Under the pieces are notes generated by a model. It saw only the letters and a program-made list of their open reading frames with translations, made no database searches and was not told where the DNA came from. A DNA stretch of 64,000 nt, taken from assembly GCF_016756535.1 (NCBI RefSeq), contig NZ_AP023247.1, forward strand, positions 6,200,501 through 6,264,500, written 5' to 3'. How positions within the stretch are numbered: the first letter of the stretch is position 1; each line of letters starts with the position of its first letter. The position numbers and the translations under genes are program-made. The stretch is from Mesorhizobium sp. 131-2-1 (GTDB taxonomy: Bacteria > Pseudomonadota > Alphaproteobacteria > Rhizobiales > Rhizobiaceae). Shown here one piece after another: positions 52,932-62,338 of the stretch.

Positions 52932-53786
52932 TCAACAGCCCCCGCATGTTGCCGTCCCCTTGGCGGGCGGAATAAACCATGTGGATGGGGCACCGTTCTC
53001 GATGGCGGCGAGCGGGTAAGACCTGTTACCTTTCGCAATGACCACGTTGCATCCCGCGCCCATCGCTATCCTTGCTGCCATCAACTTTGTCACCATGCCG
53101 CCCGAACCATGGCGCGCGGGGGAAAAGCTGGCCATGGCTTCTATCTCCGGGGTAACGCGCCCCACCTGTGGGACCATACGAGCCAACGGGTTGTCGTGTG
53201 GATCTTCCGTAAAGAGGCCATCAACGTCGGAAAGCAGAATGAGAACATCGGCGTCAGCAATTTGCGCGACCCGTGCGGCCAACCGATCATTGTCGCCCAA
53301 ACAGGTCTCCGGCGTAGCGGTCGCGTCGTTCTCGTTGATAACGGGCACGGCGCCAACTTTGAGGAGTTGTTGAAAGGCTGACCGCGCATTGCGGCGACAG
53401 TGCTGGTCGTCTACATCTGCGCTTGTCAATAGCACCTGCCCCAGGCCAAACCCATGGCGTTTCAAACTCTGTTCATAAGCGAGCATCAGTCGAATCTGAC
53501 CAATCGAGGCCGCCGCTTGCCTCTCCTCAATTCGCAAGGATCTGCCCAACTGCTTGAGGTGACGTGATCCAACCGCAACAGCACCGGAGGTGACGATGAT
53601 CACCTGCTGGCCGCGTTTTAAAAACCGGACGACATCCTCTATCAACGTTTCAAGCCAAGGAACGCGTACCTCGCAGGTCTCTAAATCGGCAACCACTGCG
53701 GAGCCAATCTTCACTATCAGCCGGCGAGCCGAAAGCAATTGGACCGCCCTCGTCGCAAGACATTTCTCTCTAATCTCTTCTTGCAT
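52932..53786 (-). CDS. proB: Glutamate 5-kinase-like protein without PUA domain
   Basis: A 284-residue amino-acid-kinase-family protein: RLIVKIGSAVVADLETCEVR, VIIVTSGAVAVGSRHL, LLTSADVDDQHCRRNARSAF, AVPVINENDATATPETCLGD and DVLILLSDVDGLFTEDPHDN are the known ProB motifs. The usual C-terminal PUA domain (~100 residues) is absent; the protein ends shortly after the kinase domain in PPAKGTATCGGC. It makes gamma-glutamyl phosphate for proline or related pathways. Proline biosynthesis normally uses a PUA-bearing ProB elsewhere with proA, which is not here, so this may be a specialised copy. The ATP-grasp gene lies upstream on the same strand. Confidence 0.88.
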   Translation of the reverse strand: MQEEIREKCLATRAVQLLSARRLIVKIGSAVVADLETCEVRVPWLETLIEDVVRFLKRGQQVIIVTSGAVAVGSRHLKQLGRSLRIEERQAAASIGQIRLMLAYEQSLKRHGFGLGQVLLTSADVDDQHCRRNARSAFQQLLKVGAVPVINENDATATPETCLGDNDRLAARVAQIADADVLILLSDVDGLFTEDPHDNPLARMVPQVGRVTPEIEAMASFSPARHGSGGMVTKLMAARIAMGAGCNVVIAKGNRSYPLAAIENGAPSTWFIPPAKGTATCGGC

Positions 53787-53949
53787 TCAACAGCATTCGG
53801 TTCCGCGAGCGGTCAGCAACAAAGTTCGACATTTCGTCAACTTGCGTCTCTCTCGCTCTGAATTGCATCAATCTTCGGACGCTGATCACCTACCAATCTA
53901 GCGCCCGCCCTGCCTTTGGTGCGGAAAGTTGAGGACCGCTGATGATTTC

Positions 53950-55173
53950 TTATTCGCTATGGGTCGGAAATGGTGCGATCGACCAATCGATTAAATCGAC
54001 GGCCCGCTCGAGTATCGCTTCGGTTAGAGCACGGCTTGGTGAGGCTGCGATAACATGTCCGATCCAGTCCCGGTGATCGCCTTTCCTGACGATCGGCGTA
54101 TTGGGTCCAACATAGAATTCCACCTCGGCGACGCCTGGTACAACAGTCGCTTGATGGTCGCCGTTGATCCAGTCAAGGTTGCCATCGCGATCGGGGACCA
54201 GGATTCGCGCAGCTGCGACCTGCGAATGCCTCCTGCGCAAATCCCATTTGTCGCCGATGACAAGTCTGATGTGCTCGGTGATGAGATCGAGCCCGTAAGT
54301 TAGCTGAACCAGTTGAGGACCGGGGGCGCCACCAAGACGCGGGTTCACTTCAATGACGACTGGGCCACGCTTCGTCCACCGGAATTCTATGCAGGTTGGC
54401 CCCCAACCAAGGCCGAGCGCGCGCAAACAGCTGAGCGAAATATCGACGATACGCTCTTGCTCTTCATCAGTCAGTGGGGCCGGTAGGGTGAATTCACGGA
54501 ACACGAAATACGGTTCGGGGCCGAACTCACCGGCGTAAATCGCGACGACTTCATCTCCCATTATCTCGGCGCAATAGTATGGACCTTGTGCGAATTCTTC
54601 GACTAGTATCCGCGGCGAAGATTGCCAAATGTGCTTCCCGCCCAAAAGATAGGTCGTGTGTTCGGCCAACTCATCGACCTTACGGCACAATCGGACGCCG
54701 CTGCTACCCACGCCTACGGCTGGCTTAAGAATCACCGGCAGCCCAATTTCAGCTGCAGAGCTTTCTATGTCCGCCGCATTCGTTGCCAAGCGATAAGACG
54801 GTACTGGAATGCCCGCCTCCGCGAGAATCTGACGTTGAGTGAATTTCTCGCAACATCGTTCAATCGCCGTAGGGTTTGGTCCCGGTAGATCGAAATACCG
54901 GCACAGCTTGCCAACTGTTGCATAGACCGACTCCTTGGCACACGTAACTCCAGCAATGTCGTTGGTCGCACGCAGCCGGGAACATTCGCCGATCAAAGCA
55001 TCGAGGTCGCCTGTATCGACACGGATGGCCTCAGACTCTTCCGCCGCCACATAGTCGTACTGAGCTGGATCAGCCGACAGGGTAATCGGATGTAGGCCAA
55101 GACGCTTGGCCGCCTGGATGTACAACAGGCCAGTTCTCGATCCTTCAACCAGGACAAGCACTCTTTTTGCCAT
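53950..55173 (-). CDS. ATP-grasp carboxylate-amine ligase
   Basis: A 407-residue ATP-grasp protein: N-terminal Rossmann-like domain (KRVLVLVEGSRTGLLYIQAA), then the ATP-grasp core with GLPVILKPAVGVGSSGVRLC, the acidic motif ILVEEFAQGPYYCAEI and FRWTKRGPVVIEVNPRLGGA (metal-binding Glu/Asn). It resembles ligases such as BacD/L-amino-acid ligases and argininosuccinate-type enzymes that activate a carboxylate as acyl phosphate and join it to an amine. Substrates are unknown. It lies 163 bp upstream of proB on the same strand. Confidence 0.88.
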   Translation of the reverse strand: MAKRVLVLVEGSRTGLLYIQAAKRLGLHPITLSADPAQYDYVAAEESEAIRVDTGDLDALIGECSRLRATNDIAGVTCAKESVYATVGKLCRYFDLPGPNPTAIERCCEKFTQRQILAEAGIPVPSYRLATNAADIESSAAEIGLPVILKPAVGVGSSGVRLCRKVDELAEHTTYLLGGKHIWQSSPRILVEEFAQGPYYCAEIMGDEVVAIYAGEFGPEPYFVFREFTLPAPLTDEEQERIVDISLSCLRALGLGWGPTCIEFRWTKRGPVVIEVNPRLGGAPGPQLVQLTYGLDLITEHIRLVIGDKWDLRRRHSQVAAARILVPDRDGNLDWINGDHQATVVPGVAEVEFYVGPNTPIVRKGDHRDWIGHVIAASPSRALTEAILERAVDLIDWSIAPFPTHSE

Positions 55174-55217
55174 TGACTGGTGATCCTGGGTTGCCTCAGT
55201 CCGAAGCGTAAATCCAT

Positions 55218-55322
55218 GTCAGCCATTCTGACGCGCCTTATCTCCAGAGCTTGCCGTGAACATATCATCGCCGGGGACTTGCGGCCGTTAAGAGTGCGTG
55301 AATTTATTGTAAAGGGCGGTTA
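55218..55322 (+). pseudogene. Possible truncated GntR-type regulator fragment
   Basis: The plus strand encodes MSAILTRLISRACREHIIAG followed by DLRPLRVREFIVKGG and a stop. This resembles the start of a GntR-family DNA-binding domain (usually RE-I--G-L-PG--L-V-ELA), but only ~35 codons remain. The IS256-type remnant follows directly. Confidence 0.35.
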
Positions 55323-55710
55323 ATATGGCGAGCTGGAATATGGGTGAAGCGTTGGCCATGAAGGCTAAGATAATCCTTGGGGCCACTCTTTGCCGACATG
55401 GCTTGCGCAGGAACTCTTTCTAGATCGCCTCGGTCTCGCGCCGGGCCAGAGACAGCACCTTGCAATCGATCTCCTCGCACAGCCCCGAGACATGGGCTCT
55501 GGGAGATGCCGCCTATCCCCATGCCCTTGACCCAGGTCAACCAAACGTATCATCCCTACACTTAGGCTTCCCTGGCTGACGGGTCAGCGCCTTCTCTATG
55601 CGGCGCGGTTCGAGGAAGCCCTGGGAAGTTGCCTTCATCCCTGAGTCTCAGGGATGCGCACCTCGACCGTGCGGTCCACGTCTCCCAGTCTTTTGCGAGC
55701 CCGAATCAAA
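55323..55710 (-). pseudogene. IS256-family transposase remnant
   Basis: On the minus strand, different frames give RTVEVRIP, MGIGGISQS, HVSGLCEEIDCKVLSLARRE and EFLRKPCRQ, matching in order the IS256 motifs (TVEV-IP, GMTGISKSQVSRLCEEID, EFLRKLARRG). Several stops and frameshifts separate them; catalytic parts are gone. This fills most of the gap between the ATP-grasp and M81 genes. Confidence 0.6.
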
Positions 55711-55715
55711 AGTAG

Positions 55716-57293
55716 TTACTCCCGGCGCTCGGCAATTTGAAACTCACGCTGTTGACTGGCCAGCGAGATCGGAGTCTTGCGCACGCCATCGCGGAGGTTC
55801 TTGTAGGCAAGAATGTCATTCCGGCACCAATGCGCTCCAGGGGACTCCACCGTAAGAATCTCTTCTGCGATAGGGGCAAAGTCGGCCCGGAAGTGAACTG
55901 CGCTTTTGACTGCCACGACCGACTGTTCCCTCGGCTCTACGCCAACCACCCTCAGCAGGTCTTGATCGAGACACTGGTAGCGGACACTTGCCACGACGAC
56001 CTGTACGCTGGACCCAGGGTCAAGGATGAGCAAGCGTGCCATGCGCCCGAGATCTACCTGCGCACCGCCGAGGCACGGGCCTTTTGCCGTGAACACTCCG
56101 TCGGAAAGTGCTTCGACACGAACTTTAGCGAAGTATGGTTCCGAATCGTAACCGTAGCGTCCACCAAGTCGCACGTGGATTTCAGCACCCAGACCCGCGG
56201 TGTGGGCTGCTTCAGCCGTCTGTGGATCCCAAAGCAAGCCAAGCACACTATTTCGAAGGCCGCCCTCTACCATGCCCTTTAAAAGCCCGATGGTATCCGA
56301 CGTTCCTCCACAGCCGGGGTTGTCCTGCACATCGGCAAGGACAATCAGTGAACCTTTGCGCCCGTTGCGAGCAGCATGTTCGACAGCTTCCTTTACATCC
56401 AAAAGCGACATCTGGAGTCGTCCTTCAGCCTCCAGTATGTCGTTCAGTTGCATATCTGCCGCCGCAGCGACCGCTGCCTCGTCGGTCCCATAGGCGACAA
56501 CTGCGGGTCCGCATTCGCGAATATCAGCCAACGGAAAGCCCAGCGCGACGTCCACGTTCAGAACTGATCCTTTGACTCGTTCTGGCAGCCGATCATAGAG
56601 AGACATGCATGGCTCTAGATCAGTACACTGGGCAGGCAGCGGGATCAGGAATGGAGTCTTCCGAAACGCTTTGATGAACGGGCTTCCGTGGCGAATGCGC
56701 TGCTCCAGTAAGCTGAAAGCGCGTCTCCCAGTGTCAGCCATGTCTATGTGCGGGTAAGTGCGGAAAATAGTAATACCGTCGGATAACTCGACCATGGCCT
56801 CGGTGACATTGGCATGAAAGTCCAAGCTTATCACGATTGGCATATCTTGGCCGACGATTTCTCGCACGCGCCTCAGCAACTCCCCTTCCCCGTCCTGGTA
56901 AGCTTCGACGACCATCGCGCCATGTAGGTCAAGATAGATGGCGTCGAGAGCACCTGCGCTAGCGATCCCATCACAAATCATCTCTGCAATCCGTTCAAAT
57001 GCGTCATCTGAGACGAAGCTGGTCGGTTCCGCAGCGGCCCAGACCAGAGGTATTAACTCATATGCATCCTTCGCAGAGCTGATGAACCCCCCGATGGGAA
57101 TTTCAATCGGAGGAAAGACATCGAGAATGGCCGCACCGAACGTCATCGCGGGCCAGCCGTCGGCCCGAACGAAGTCGTCAAAGGAGGCGCCGAACGGAGC
57201 AAACGTGTTGGTTTCGTGTTGAAAACCAGCGATAGCCACACGTGGGCGGCCCGATTTAGAGCTGGCGAAGGCTGTCGGCGTTGAATGTACCAT
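55716..57293 (-). CDS. M81-family metallopeptidase (MlrC-like)
   Basis: About 525 residues from the ATG at 57293 (MVHSTPTAFASSKSG), which has AGAGG upstream. The frame is open to 57437, but that part overlaps the dehydrogenase gene. M81 features: RVAIAGFQHETNTFAPFGAS at the N-terminus, AIYLDLHGAMVVEAYQDGEG, VISLDFHANVTEAM and FRTYPHIDMADTGRRA (metal-binding His/Asp), then the C-terminal MlrC domain (VLADVQDNPGCGGTSDTIGL). MlrC degrades linear peptide products in microcystin breakdown; family members in rhizobia probably act on short or unusual peptides. It is the last gene of the catabolic cluster. Confidence 0.9.
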   Translation of the reverse strand: MVHSTPTAFASSKSGRPRVAIAGFQHETNTFAPFGASFDDFVRADGWPAMTFGAAILDVFPPIEIPIGGFISSAKDAYELIPLVWAAAEPTSFVSDDAFERIAEMICDGIASAGALDAIYLDLHGAMVVEAYQDGEGELLRRVREIVGQDMPIVISLDFHANVTEAMVELSDGITIFRTYPHIDMADTGRRAFSLLEQRIRHGSPFIKAFRKTPFLIPLPAQCTDLEPCMSLYDRLPERVKGSVLNVDVALGFPLADIRECGPAVVAYGTDEAAVAAAADMQLNDILEAEGRLQMSLLDVKEAVEHAARNGRKGSLIVLADVQDNPGCGGTSDTIGLLKGMVEGGLRNSVLGLLWDPQTAEAAHTAGLGAEIHVRLGGRYGYDSEPYFAKVRVEALSDGVFTAKGPCLGGAQVDLGRMARLLILDPGSSVQVVVASVRYQCLDQDLLRVVGVEPREQSVVAVKSAVHFRADFAPIAEEILTVESPGAHWCRNDILAYKNLRDGVRKTPISLASQQREFQIAERRE

Positions 57294-57334
57294 ATCTTGA
57301 CCTCTGAACTTCATTTGAAGGGTTCCAAAATTAC

Positions 57335-58615
57335 TCACATAAGCCAAGGGGCCGACGACGAAACGTCTTCCAATGACGGCCGTTCGCCCGTGATCATCTG
57401 CGCAAGAAGCTCGCCGCAGCCAATGGACATTGTCCATCCGAGCTGCCCGTGCCCCGCGTTAACACAAAGATTGTCGAATCTCCGGACGCGGCCCAGATAA
57501 GGAGGACCTGCCGCTGTGGTGGGGCGTAGACCAGCCCAGAATTCTGGCGTTTCCAAATCCACCGCATTCCCGAAAAACCGTCGCACATAATCGGCTAGCC
57601 GTGAGGAGCGTGCTTTGGGAATAGAACGATCGTGTGCCGCAAATTCTGCGATCGCTGTCACACGTAGCTTTCCGCCATAGGCGGCTACGGCCAACAATTC
57701 GGTCTCATCAACGAAGGGCAGTGTGGGAACTCCAGTCGCATCGGTGATCCTCCATGTGCCGGAATAGCCCTTCACTGGGTAAATATTGGGACGAAAGCCG
57801 AGAGGACGGGTTATGTCCGGCGTTTCGACACCTGTAGCTAGGACCACTGCCGCACACGGTATCTCCCCATTGTTGGTTATGAGGGCCTCCACGGTGCCTT
57901 TTGTACAGCGGAAGCCTGTCACACGCGTGTTGAAACAAAAGCTTACCTTGTGCGCCTGGCTCAAGTAGGCAGCAGTGCGCTGGGTAAACAGCTGGCAATC
58001 ACCCACTGAGTCCATTGCACTGAATAGCCCTCCGACTAGCCGGTCGGACATGCCTGACAATCCGGGTTCGCGCGAGATCAGCGTATGACGATCAAGGACC
58101 TCGGCTGAGCCTCCGGCGCTTTGCCCGATCGATGCCACATAAGCTTCGAATTGCGACTTGTCCTGAAATAGATAGAGGCCGCCTTGGTGCCGGGTCTCTT
58201 TGGGAAGACCCATCTCGGCCTCGGCTGCGGCGACGAGATTACGGCTAAAGCGGCTCAAACGTTGCAGCTTGTCCGTGTTCCTGTGATGAGCGGACGGGAG
58301 ACAGTTGAGCAGGAATTCGACTCCCCAGCGCCAGAGCGCTGGATCCATTAGGCAGGTTACCTGGACCGCTGAGTCACGCCCTATGATCGCCCTTAGTATT
58401 GAGCCAATTGCTTCCGGTCCTGCCCAAGCCTTCGCATGACCGACAGCGATGATACCGGCGTTCGCTCTGCTGCACATTTCGGCCGAACCGGATAACGCAT
58501 CAATGACCGCCACATTTTTGCCGCGCCTTGCTAAGGCATATGCGGTCATTATCCCGGCGACACCTGCCCCGACCACGACGATGGGCCGGCAGTCACCGCG
58601 AATTGCATTACTCAT
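57335..58615 (-). CDS. dadA: D-amino-acid dehydrogenase-like FAD oxidoreductase
   Basis: A 426-residue DAO/DadA-type flavoprotein: N-terminal FAD motif IVVVGAGVAGIMTAYALARR, RANAGIIAVGHAKAWAGPEA (family motif S/A-NAG-), a substrate domain, and the C-terminal NLCVNAGHGQLGWTMSIGCG that contacts FAD. I chose the ATG at 58615 (MSNAIRGDCRPIV) with GAAGGTC upstream; the longer start at 58672 lacks support. DadA oxidises D-amino acids to 2-oxo acids and passes electrons to the respiratory chain. Together with the peptide transporter, the Ldh2 enzyme and the peptidase, it suggests use of D-amino-acid or imino-acid compounds. Related oxidases for other amines are possible. Confidence 0.85.
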   Translation of the reverse strand: MSNAIRGDCRPIVVVGAGVAGIMTAYALARRGKNVAVIDALSGSAEMCSRANAGIIAVGHAKAWAGPEAIGSILRAIIGRDSAVQVTCLMDPALWRWGVEFLLNCLPSAHHRNTDKLQRLSRFSRNLVAAAEAEMGLPKETRHQGGLYLFQDKSQFEAYVASIGQSAGGSAEVLDRHTLISREPGLSGMSDRLVGGLFSAMDSVGDCQLFTQRTAAYLSQAHKVSFCFNTRVTGFRCTKGTVEALITNNGEIPCAAVVLATGVETPDITRPLGFRPNIYPVKGYSGTWRITDATGVPTLPFVDETELLAVAAYGGKLRVTAIAEFAAHDRSIPKARSSRLADYVRRFFGNAVDLETPEFWAGLRPTTAAGPPYLGRVRRFDNLCVNAGHGQLGWTMSIGCGELLAQMITGERPSLEDVSSSAPWLM

Positions 58616-58800
58616 GAAACGACCTTCGAGGACATCGATGTTAAAGTCATTCGCGCAGCCGCCCAAGCCCACAAACTCCGGGCACCCCGACTAAGAAGCA
58701 CTGACTCGTCGAGTGCCTTCTGTCGGGAGCCGGTATCTCGATTTGCCAGAACCGCTTTGCCAAAATCGAATTGTGCCTTTGCGGCCCCCGAAGGGCACAA

Positions 58801-59427
58801 TCAATTGTCGCGGATGGACATATCCTGAACTAGAACCCCATGAACGCGGGTGGCGATCCACAATATCAATGCATCATCCTCGCTTACGGACACTAGTGCA
58901 TGGCCCATCGCAGAATCATAATAACTGCTGTCTCCGGGTAGAAGACGAACAGGTGCGTAGTGTTCTGTGTACAGCATTACCTCACCTGACATCACATAGA
59001 AGAATTCCTCACCAAAATGCCCTTTGATTTCAGCGAAGTCATCGATACTACGCGCCCTTATATATGTCAGAAGTGGCGTGAACTCTTTCGTCGCGAGACC
59101 AGCGCATAGCATCTCGTATTCATAATGTGGTGTAGACTGAACGATCCCCTCACCCGCTCGTGTAATCACCATGCGGCTCGTTGCGCTGGTCTTGGGCGTG
59201 CTACCAAAAAGCTCAGTTACATCTACATCGAGCCCGACCGCCAAGCGCAGGATTGTCTCGTATGTTGGCGAAACCTGACCATTTTCTATTTTTGATACTG
59301 CAGATGGGGACAGTCCTGATTTCTGCCCCAGATCATTCAGGGTTAGCCTGAACTTCTTGCGCAGCTTATGGACAGTGACGCCTATCTTTGGGTATTTAGC
59401 GTGGTTTGCATGCTCTAGTAGCGCCAT
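58801..59427 (-). CDS. XRE-cupin transcriptional regulator
   Basis: A 208-residue protein: a helix-turn-helix of XRE type (KKFRLTLNDLGQKSGLSPSA, VSKIENGQVSPTYET; residues ~20-75) joined to a C-terminal cupin domain (FFYVMSGEVMLYTEHYAPVR; LLPGDSSYYDSAMGHALVSV). This class senses small molecules through the cupin and often represses its neighbouring catabolic genes. It lies inside the cluster between dadA and the Ldh2 gene, on the same strand, and is the likely local regulator. Confidence 0.9.
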   Translation of the reverse strand: MALLEHANHAKYPKIGVTVHKLRKKFRLTLNDLGQKSGLSPSAVSKIENGQVSPTYETILRLAVGLDVDVTELFGSTPKTSATSRMVITRAGEGIVQSTPHYEYEMLCAGLATKEFTPLLTYIRARSIDDFAEIKGHFGEEFFYVMSGEVMLYTEHYAPVRLLPGDSSYYDSAMGHALVSVSEDDALILWIATRVHGVLVQDMSIRDN

Positions 59428-59429
59428 CT

Positions 59430-60452
59430 CTATTTCGCTTCCATTGCGTCTTTCGTCAGCCTTTCAAGAACAGCCGAGGAAATGGATATATGAGTTTTGC
59501 TGCGAATGCGCCATCGACGCATTCCTGGGTAGCTTTCCATTCCGGCGTCTCGGAGCATTTCGACGAACCGACCACTTCGATCGGGAAATGCGCCTGGCGC
59601 GGACGAAGAGGTCGGGTCGATTCCTATGATGATCTGTCCAGTATGAGGCGTCTGGGCGCCGGGATGAGCGGACCAGTCCACCTCCGAGGAGAATTTGCCC
59701 CCCGTCAATCCGGCGACCATCAATTCGACCATGAGAGAAATCGCCGAACCTTTGTGTCCACCGAAAGGCACAAGCGCTCCACCATTAAGAATCTTGTTTG
59801 GGTCGGTCGTCGGCTCGCCGTAGCTGTCCACTCCCACGCCAGGCGGCAACGAACGACCTTCGCGAGCCGAAAGCTGAACGTCACCATTGGCAACCGAGGT
59901 CGTAGCAAAGTCAAAGACCAACGGAGCTGATCCTCTGACGGGCGCGGCAAAAGCGATGGGGTTAGTCCCGAGAAGTGGTTTCTTCGCGCCCGCCGGGATT
60001 GAACAACCGAAGCTATTCACCATGGAGATCGCTATCAGCCCCTCCTGCGCGAAGGGCGTTACATCAGGCCAGAGCGCGGCGAGGTGATGCGATCCGTGTA
60101 TGGAGAGCAGAGCGATGCCGTTTTCGCGGATTCGCTGAACGAAAATGTCCCGCGCCGCATGCAAGGCGGCCTGCGCGAAACCATTCTTCGCATCGACGAA
60201 AATATGACTGGCTGCTTTTGAGCGAATCTCGGGCATTGCCGCTCCATCAACCCAACCCGAACGCAGAGATGAAATGTAACCGTCCACCCGGAATAGGCCA
60301 TGGCTAAGCGAACCAGCCGCCTCCGCGCCGGCGCAATTAGCTGCAAGAATGGCGGCGGTGCTGGAAGAGCAACCGTTGATTTCAAATATCCGCGTCAGAA
60401 GGCCTTCTAACACCTCCAAAGAAACATCAACGGGGCCAGGGTGAACGTTCAA
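59430..60452 (-). CDS. Ldh2-family NAD(P)H oxidoreductase (malate/lactate or imino-acid reductase type)
   Basis: A 340-residue member of the malate/L-lactate dehydrogenase 2 family: AANCAGAEAAGSLSHGLFRV (normally ...D-RG--SHG), AKNGFAQAALHAARDI, SIHGSHHLAALWPDVTPFAQ, KPLLGTNPIAFAAPV and FDFATTSVANGDVQLSAREG. The family includes delta1-piperideine/pyrroline-2-carboxylate reductases (DpkA/LhpD type) and ureidoglycolate dehydrogenase. With a D-amino-acid dehydrogenase next door, reduction of a cyclic imino acid is a good guess. It ends 3 bp before the regulator gene, so they are one transcript. Confidence 0.85.
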   Translation of the reverse strand: MNVHPGPVDVSLEVLEGLLTRIFEINGCSSSTAAILAANCAGAEAAGSLSHGLFRVDGYISSLRSGWVDGAAMPEIRSKAASHIFVDAKNGFAQAALHAARDIFVQRIRENGIALLSIHGSHHLAALWPDVTPFAQEGLIAISMVNSFGCSIPAGAKKPLLGTNPIAFAAPVRGSAPLVFDFATTSVANGDVQLSAREGRSLPPGVGVDSYGEPTTDPNKILNGGALVPFGGHKGSAISLMVELMVAGLTGGKFSSEVDWSAHPGAQTPHTGQIIIGIDPTSSSAPGAFPDRSGRFVEMLRDAGMESYPGMRRWRIRSKTHISISSAVLERLTKDAMEAK

Positions 60453-60482
60453 TTTTTTGTCTCTTATTCCAGATTTTCGGGA

Positions 60483-61346
60483 TCACCGGGCAATATAAGA
60501 AGGATGGTCGCGCATCGCTTGGCGTGCGGTAGTGTCAACGTTCAGATTGGGCACTCCAATCCCTGGAGCGACCGTCAGTGTCGAGTTGAGAAGAAGCTTT
60601 GTATAGGGATGTCGTGGCTCTTTGAAGATACGCTCGGACATATCCATTTCGACGATTCGGCCAAGGTACATGACCGCAACGCGTGTCGTCATATGTTGTA
60701 TCACGCCCATATTATGGCTGATGACAATATACGTCAGATTGAACTCTTCCCGCAGCTCCAGGAGTAGATTGAGCACCTGGGCCTGAACCGATACGTCGAG
60801 CGCCGAGGTCGGCTCGTCGCATATGAGCAGCTTGGGACGTGTTATCAGGGCCCGGGCAATGGCAACGCGCTGCCGCTGGCCCCCTGACATTTGGCTAGGA
60901 TAGGCATCGAGGAAGCGCAACGGCAATCCGACAATGTCGAGGATCTTTCGCGCGCTTTCCTGCCGCTGCGCCGACGTGCCTTCGCCACGTAAATAGAGCG
61001 GATAGGCCACGATCTTGCCCACCGTCTGGCGCGGGTTCAAGGAGGAATAGGGATCCTGGAAAATAAAGCCGACACGCTCTGCAATCTGCTGCCGTGTCAG
61101 GCTTGCGGCCGGCCGGCCATCCAGCAGAACTTCCCCTTCTGTAGGGGTGAGCAGACGCAGCATTATTTTCGCGAGCGTGCTTTTTCCTGATCCGGACTCT
61201 CCGACAATCCCGAGAACGTCGCCTTTCTCCACGCGGATCGATACCTTGTCTACGGCACGTATCGGCTCGCTTTGGCCGAAGATACCTCTCCGCCCGCTGT
61301 ATTCTTGCGAGACGTTGCGCAACTCAAGAACGGGGTGGTCACTCAT
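60483..61346 (-). CDS. dppF: Dipeptide/oligopeptide ABC transporter ATPase (DppF-like)
   Basis: A 287-residue ABC ATPase: Walker [14 protein letters not shown], signature [15 protein letters not shown] and Walker [21 protein letters not shown], followed by the oligopeptide-transporter C-terminal extension ([17 protein letters not shown]). Start overlaps dppD by 4 nt. It pairs with DppD to energise uptake through DppB/DppC. All motifs are intact. Confidence 0.93.
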   Translation of the reverse strand: MSDHPVLELRNVSQEYSGRRGIFGQSEPIRAVDKVSIRVEKGDVLGIVGESGSGKSTLAKIMLRLLTPTEGEVLLDGRPAASLTRQQIAERVGFIFQDPYSSLNPRQTVGKIVAYPLYLRGEGTSAQRQESARKILDIVGLPLRFLDAYPSQMSGGQRQRVAIARALITRPKLLICDEPTSALDVSVQAQVLNLLLELREEFNLTYIVISHNMGVIQHMTTRVAVMYLGRIVEMDMSERIFKEPRHPYTKLLLNSTLTVAPGIGVPNLNVDTTARQAMRDHPSYIAR

Positions 61347-62329
61347 GCTACAACCTTGAGCCGGATTTTGCTTTCACCGACCTTTATGCACCTGGCCTCG
61401 TGGTGCTCACCGATCTTCTCCAGCCGAATTGGTTTTCTGCAAGCGTCTGAGGCCAGGGGACACCGATCAAAGAAATGACAGCCCTCCATCCGATTCAGAA
61501 GCGACGGTACCGTGCCGGGTATCGAAGGCAACGGCTTCATTCGCGGATGCCTAGGATCGGGGACGGAACCGAGGAGCGCACGGGTATAGGGGTGGGACGG
61601 ATTGCTGAACAGCTTCTCGGCGGGCGCCGCTTCGACCACCTGGCCCGCATACATGACGATCACTCGGTCGGCAATGCGCGAGACAAGCCCCAAGTCGTGA
61701 GTGACCATGATCATCCCCATCCCAAACGACTTTTGCAGATCGATGAGCAGCCGCAACAATTCAGCTTGAATCGTTACATCCAGCGCCGTGGTCGGTTCAT
61801 CCGCCACAATCAGCTCGGGTCCGCACATAAGCGCCATGGCGATAACGACACGCTGGCGCATGCCGCCCGAAAGCTCGTGCGGGTAATTGTTCAACCGCTG
61901 CACGGCGTTGGCAATTCCGACCCGTTCGAGCAGATAGATCGCCCGCTCCTCGGCCTCTCTGCGGGACGCCTTGCGATGGGCACGATAGACGTCCGACAAC
62001 TGGCGTCTGATCGTGTGCAGCGGATTCAGCGCCGTCATCGGCTCCTGAAAAATCATCGACAGACGGTTGCCTCGGAGGACACGAAGTTCGGACTTTGAGA
62101 TCCTTTGCAGGTCGACCCCGTCGAAGGTCATCTCTCGCGCTGTCCGCTTCGCCACCTTCGGCAAAAGCCCTAGAAGAGACAGCGCTGTGATCGACTTTCC
62201 ACAGCCCGATTCACCGACGATGCATAGAGTTTCGCCCTTGGACACGCAGAAACTCACATCCTGCACGGCGGCAAGGGTTCCGTTCACCGTAGCAATGTCA
62301 ATGTTTAGATTTTCAACGTTGAGCAGCAT
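61343..62329 (-). CDS. dppD: Dipeptide/oligopeptide ABC transporter ATPase (DppD-like)
   Basis: A 328-residue ABC ATPase: Walker [17 protein letters not shown], signature [15 protein letters not shown], Walker [21 protein letters not shown], and a C-terminal oligo/dipeptide domain with the cysteine-bearing [16 protein letters not shown] motif that usually holds an iron-sulfur cluster in this family. It follows dppC by 9 bp and overlaps dppF by 4 nt. Confidence 0.94.
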   Translation of the reverse strand: MLLNVENLNIDIATVNGTLAAVQDVSFCVSKGETLCIVGESGCGKSITALSLLGLLPKVAKRTAREMTFDGVDLQRISKSELRVLRGNRLSMIFQEPMTALNPLHTIRRQLSDVYRAHRKASRREAEERAIYLLERVGIANAVQRLNNYPHELSGGMRQRVVIAMALMCGPELIVADEPTTALDVTIQAELLRLLIDLQKSFGMGMIMVTHDLGLVSRIADRVIVMYAGQVVEAAPAEKLFSNPSHPYTRALLGSVPDPRHPRMKPLPSIPGTVPSLLNRMEGCHFFDRCPLASDACRKPIRLEKIGEHHEARCIKVGESKIRLKVVA

Positions 62330-62338
62330 TGGCCTTCC

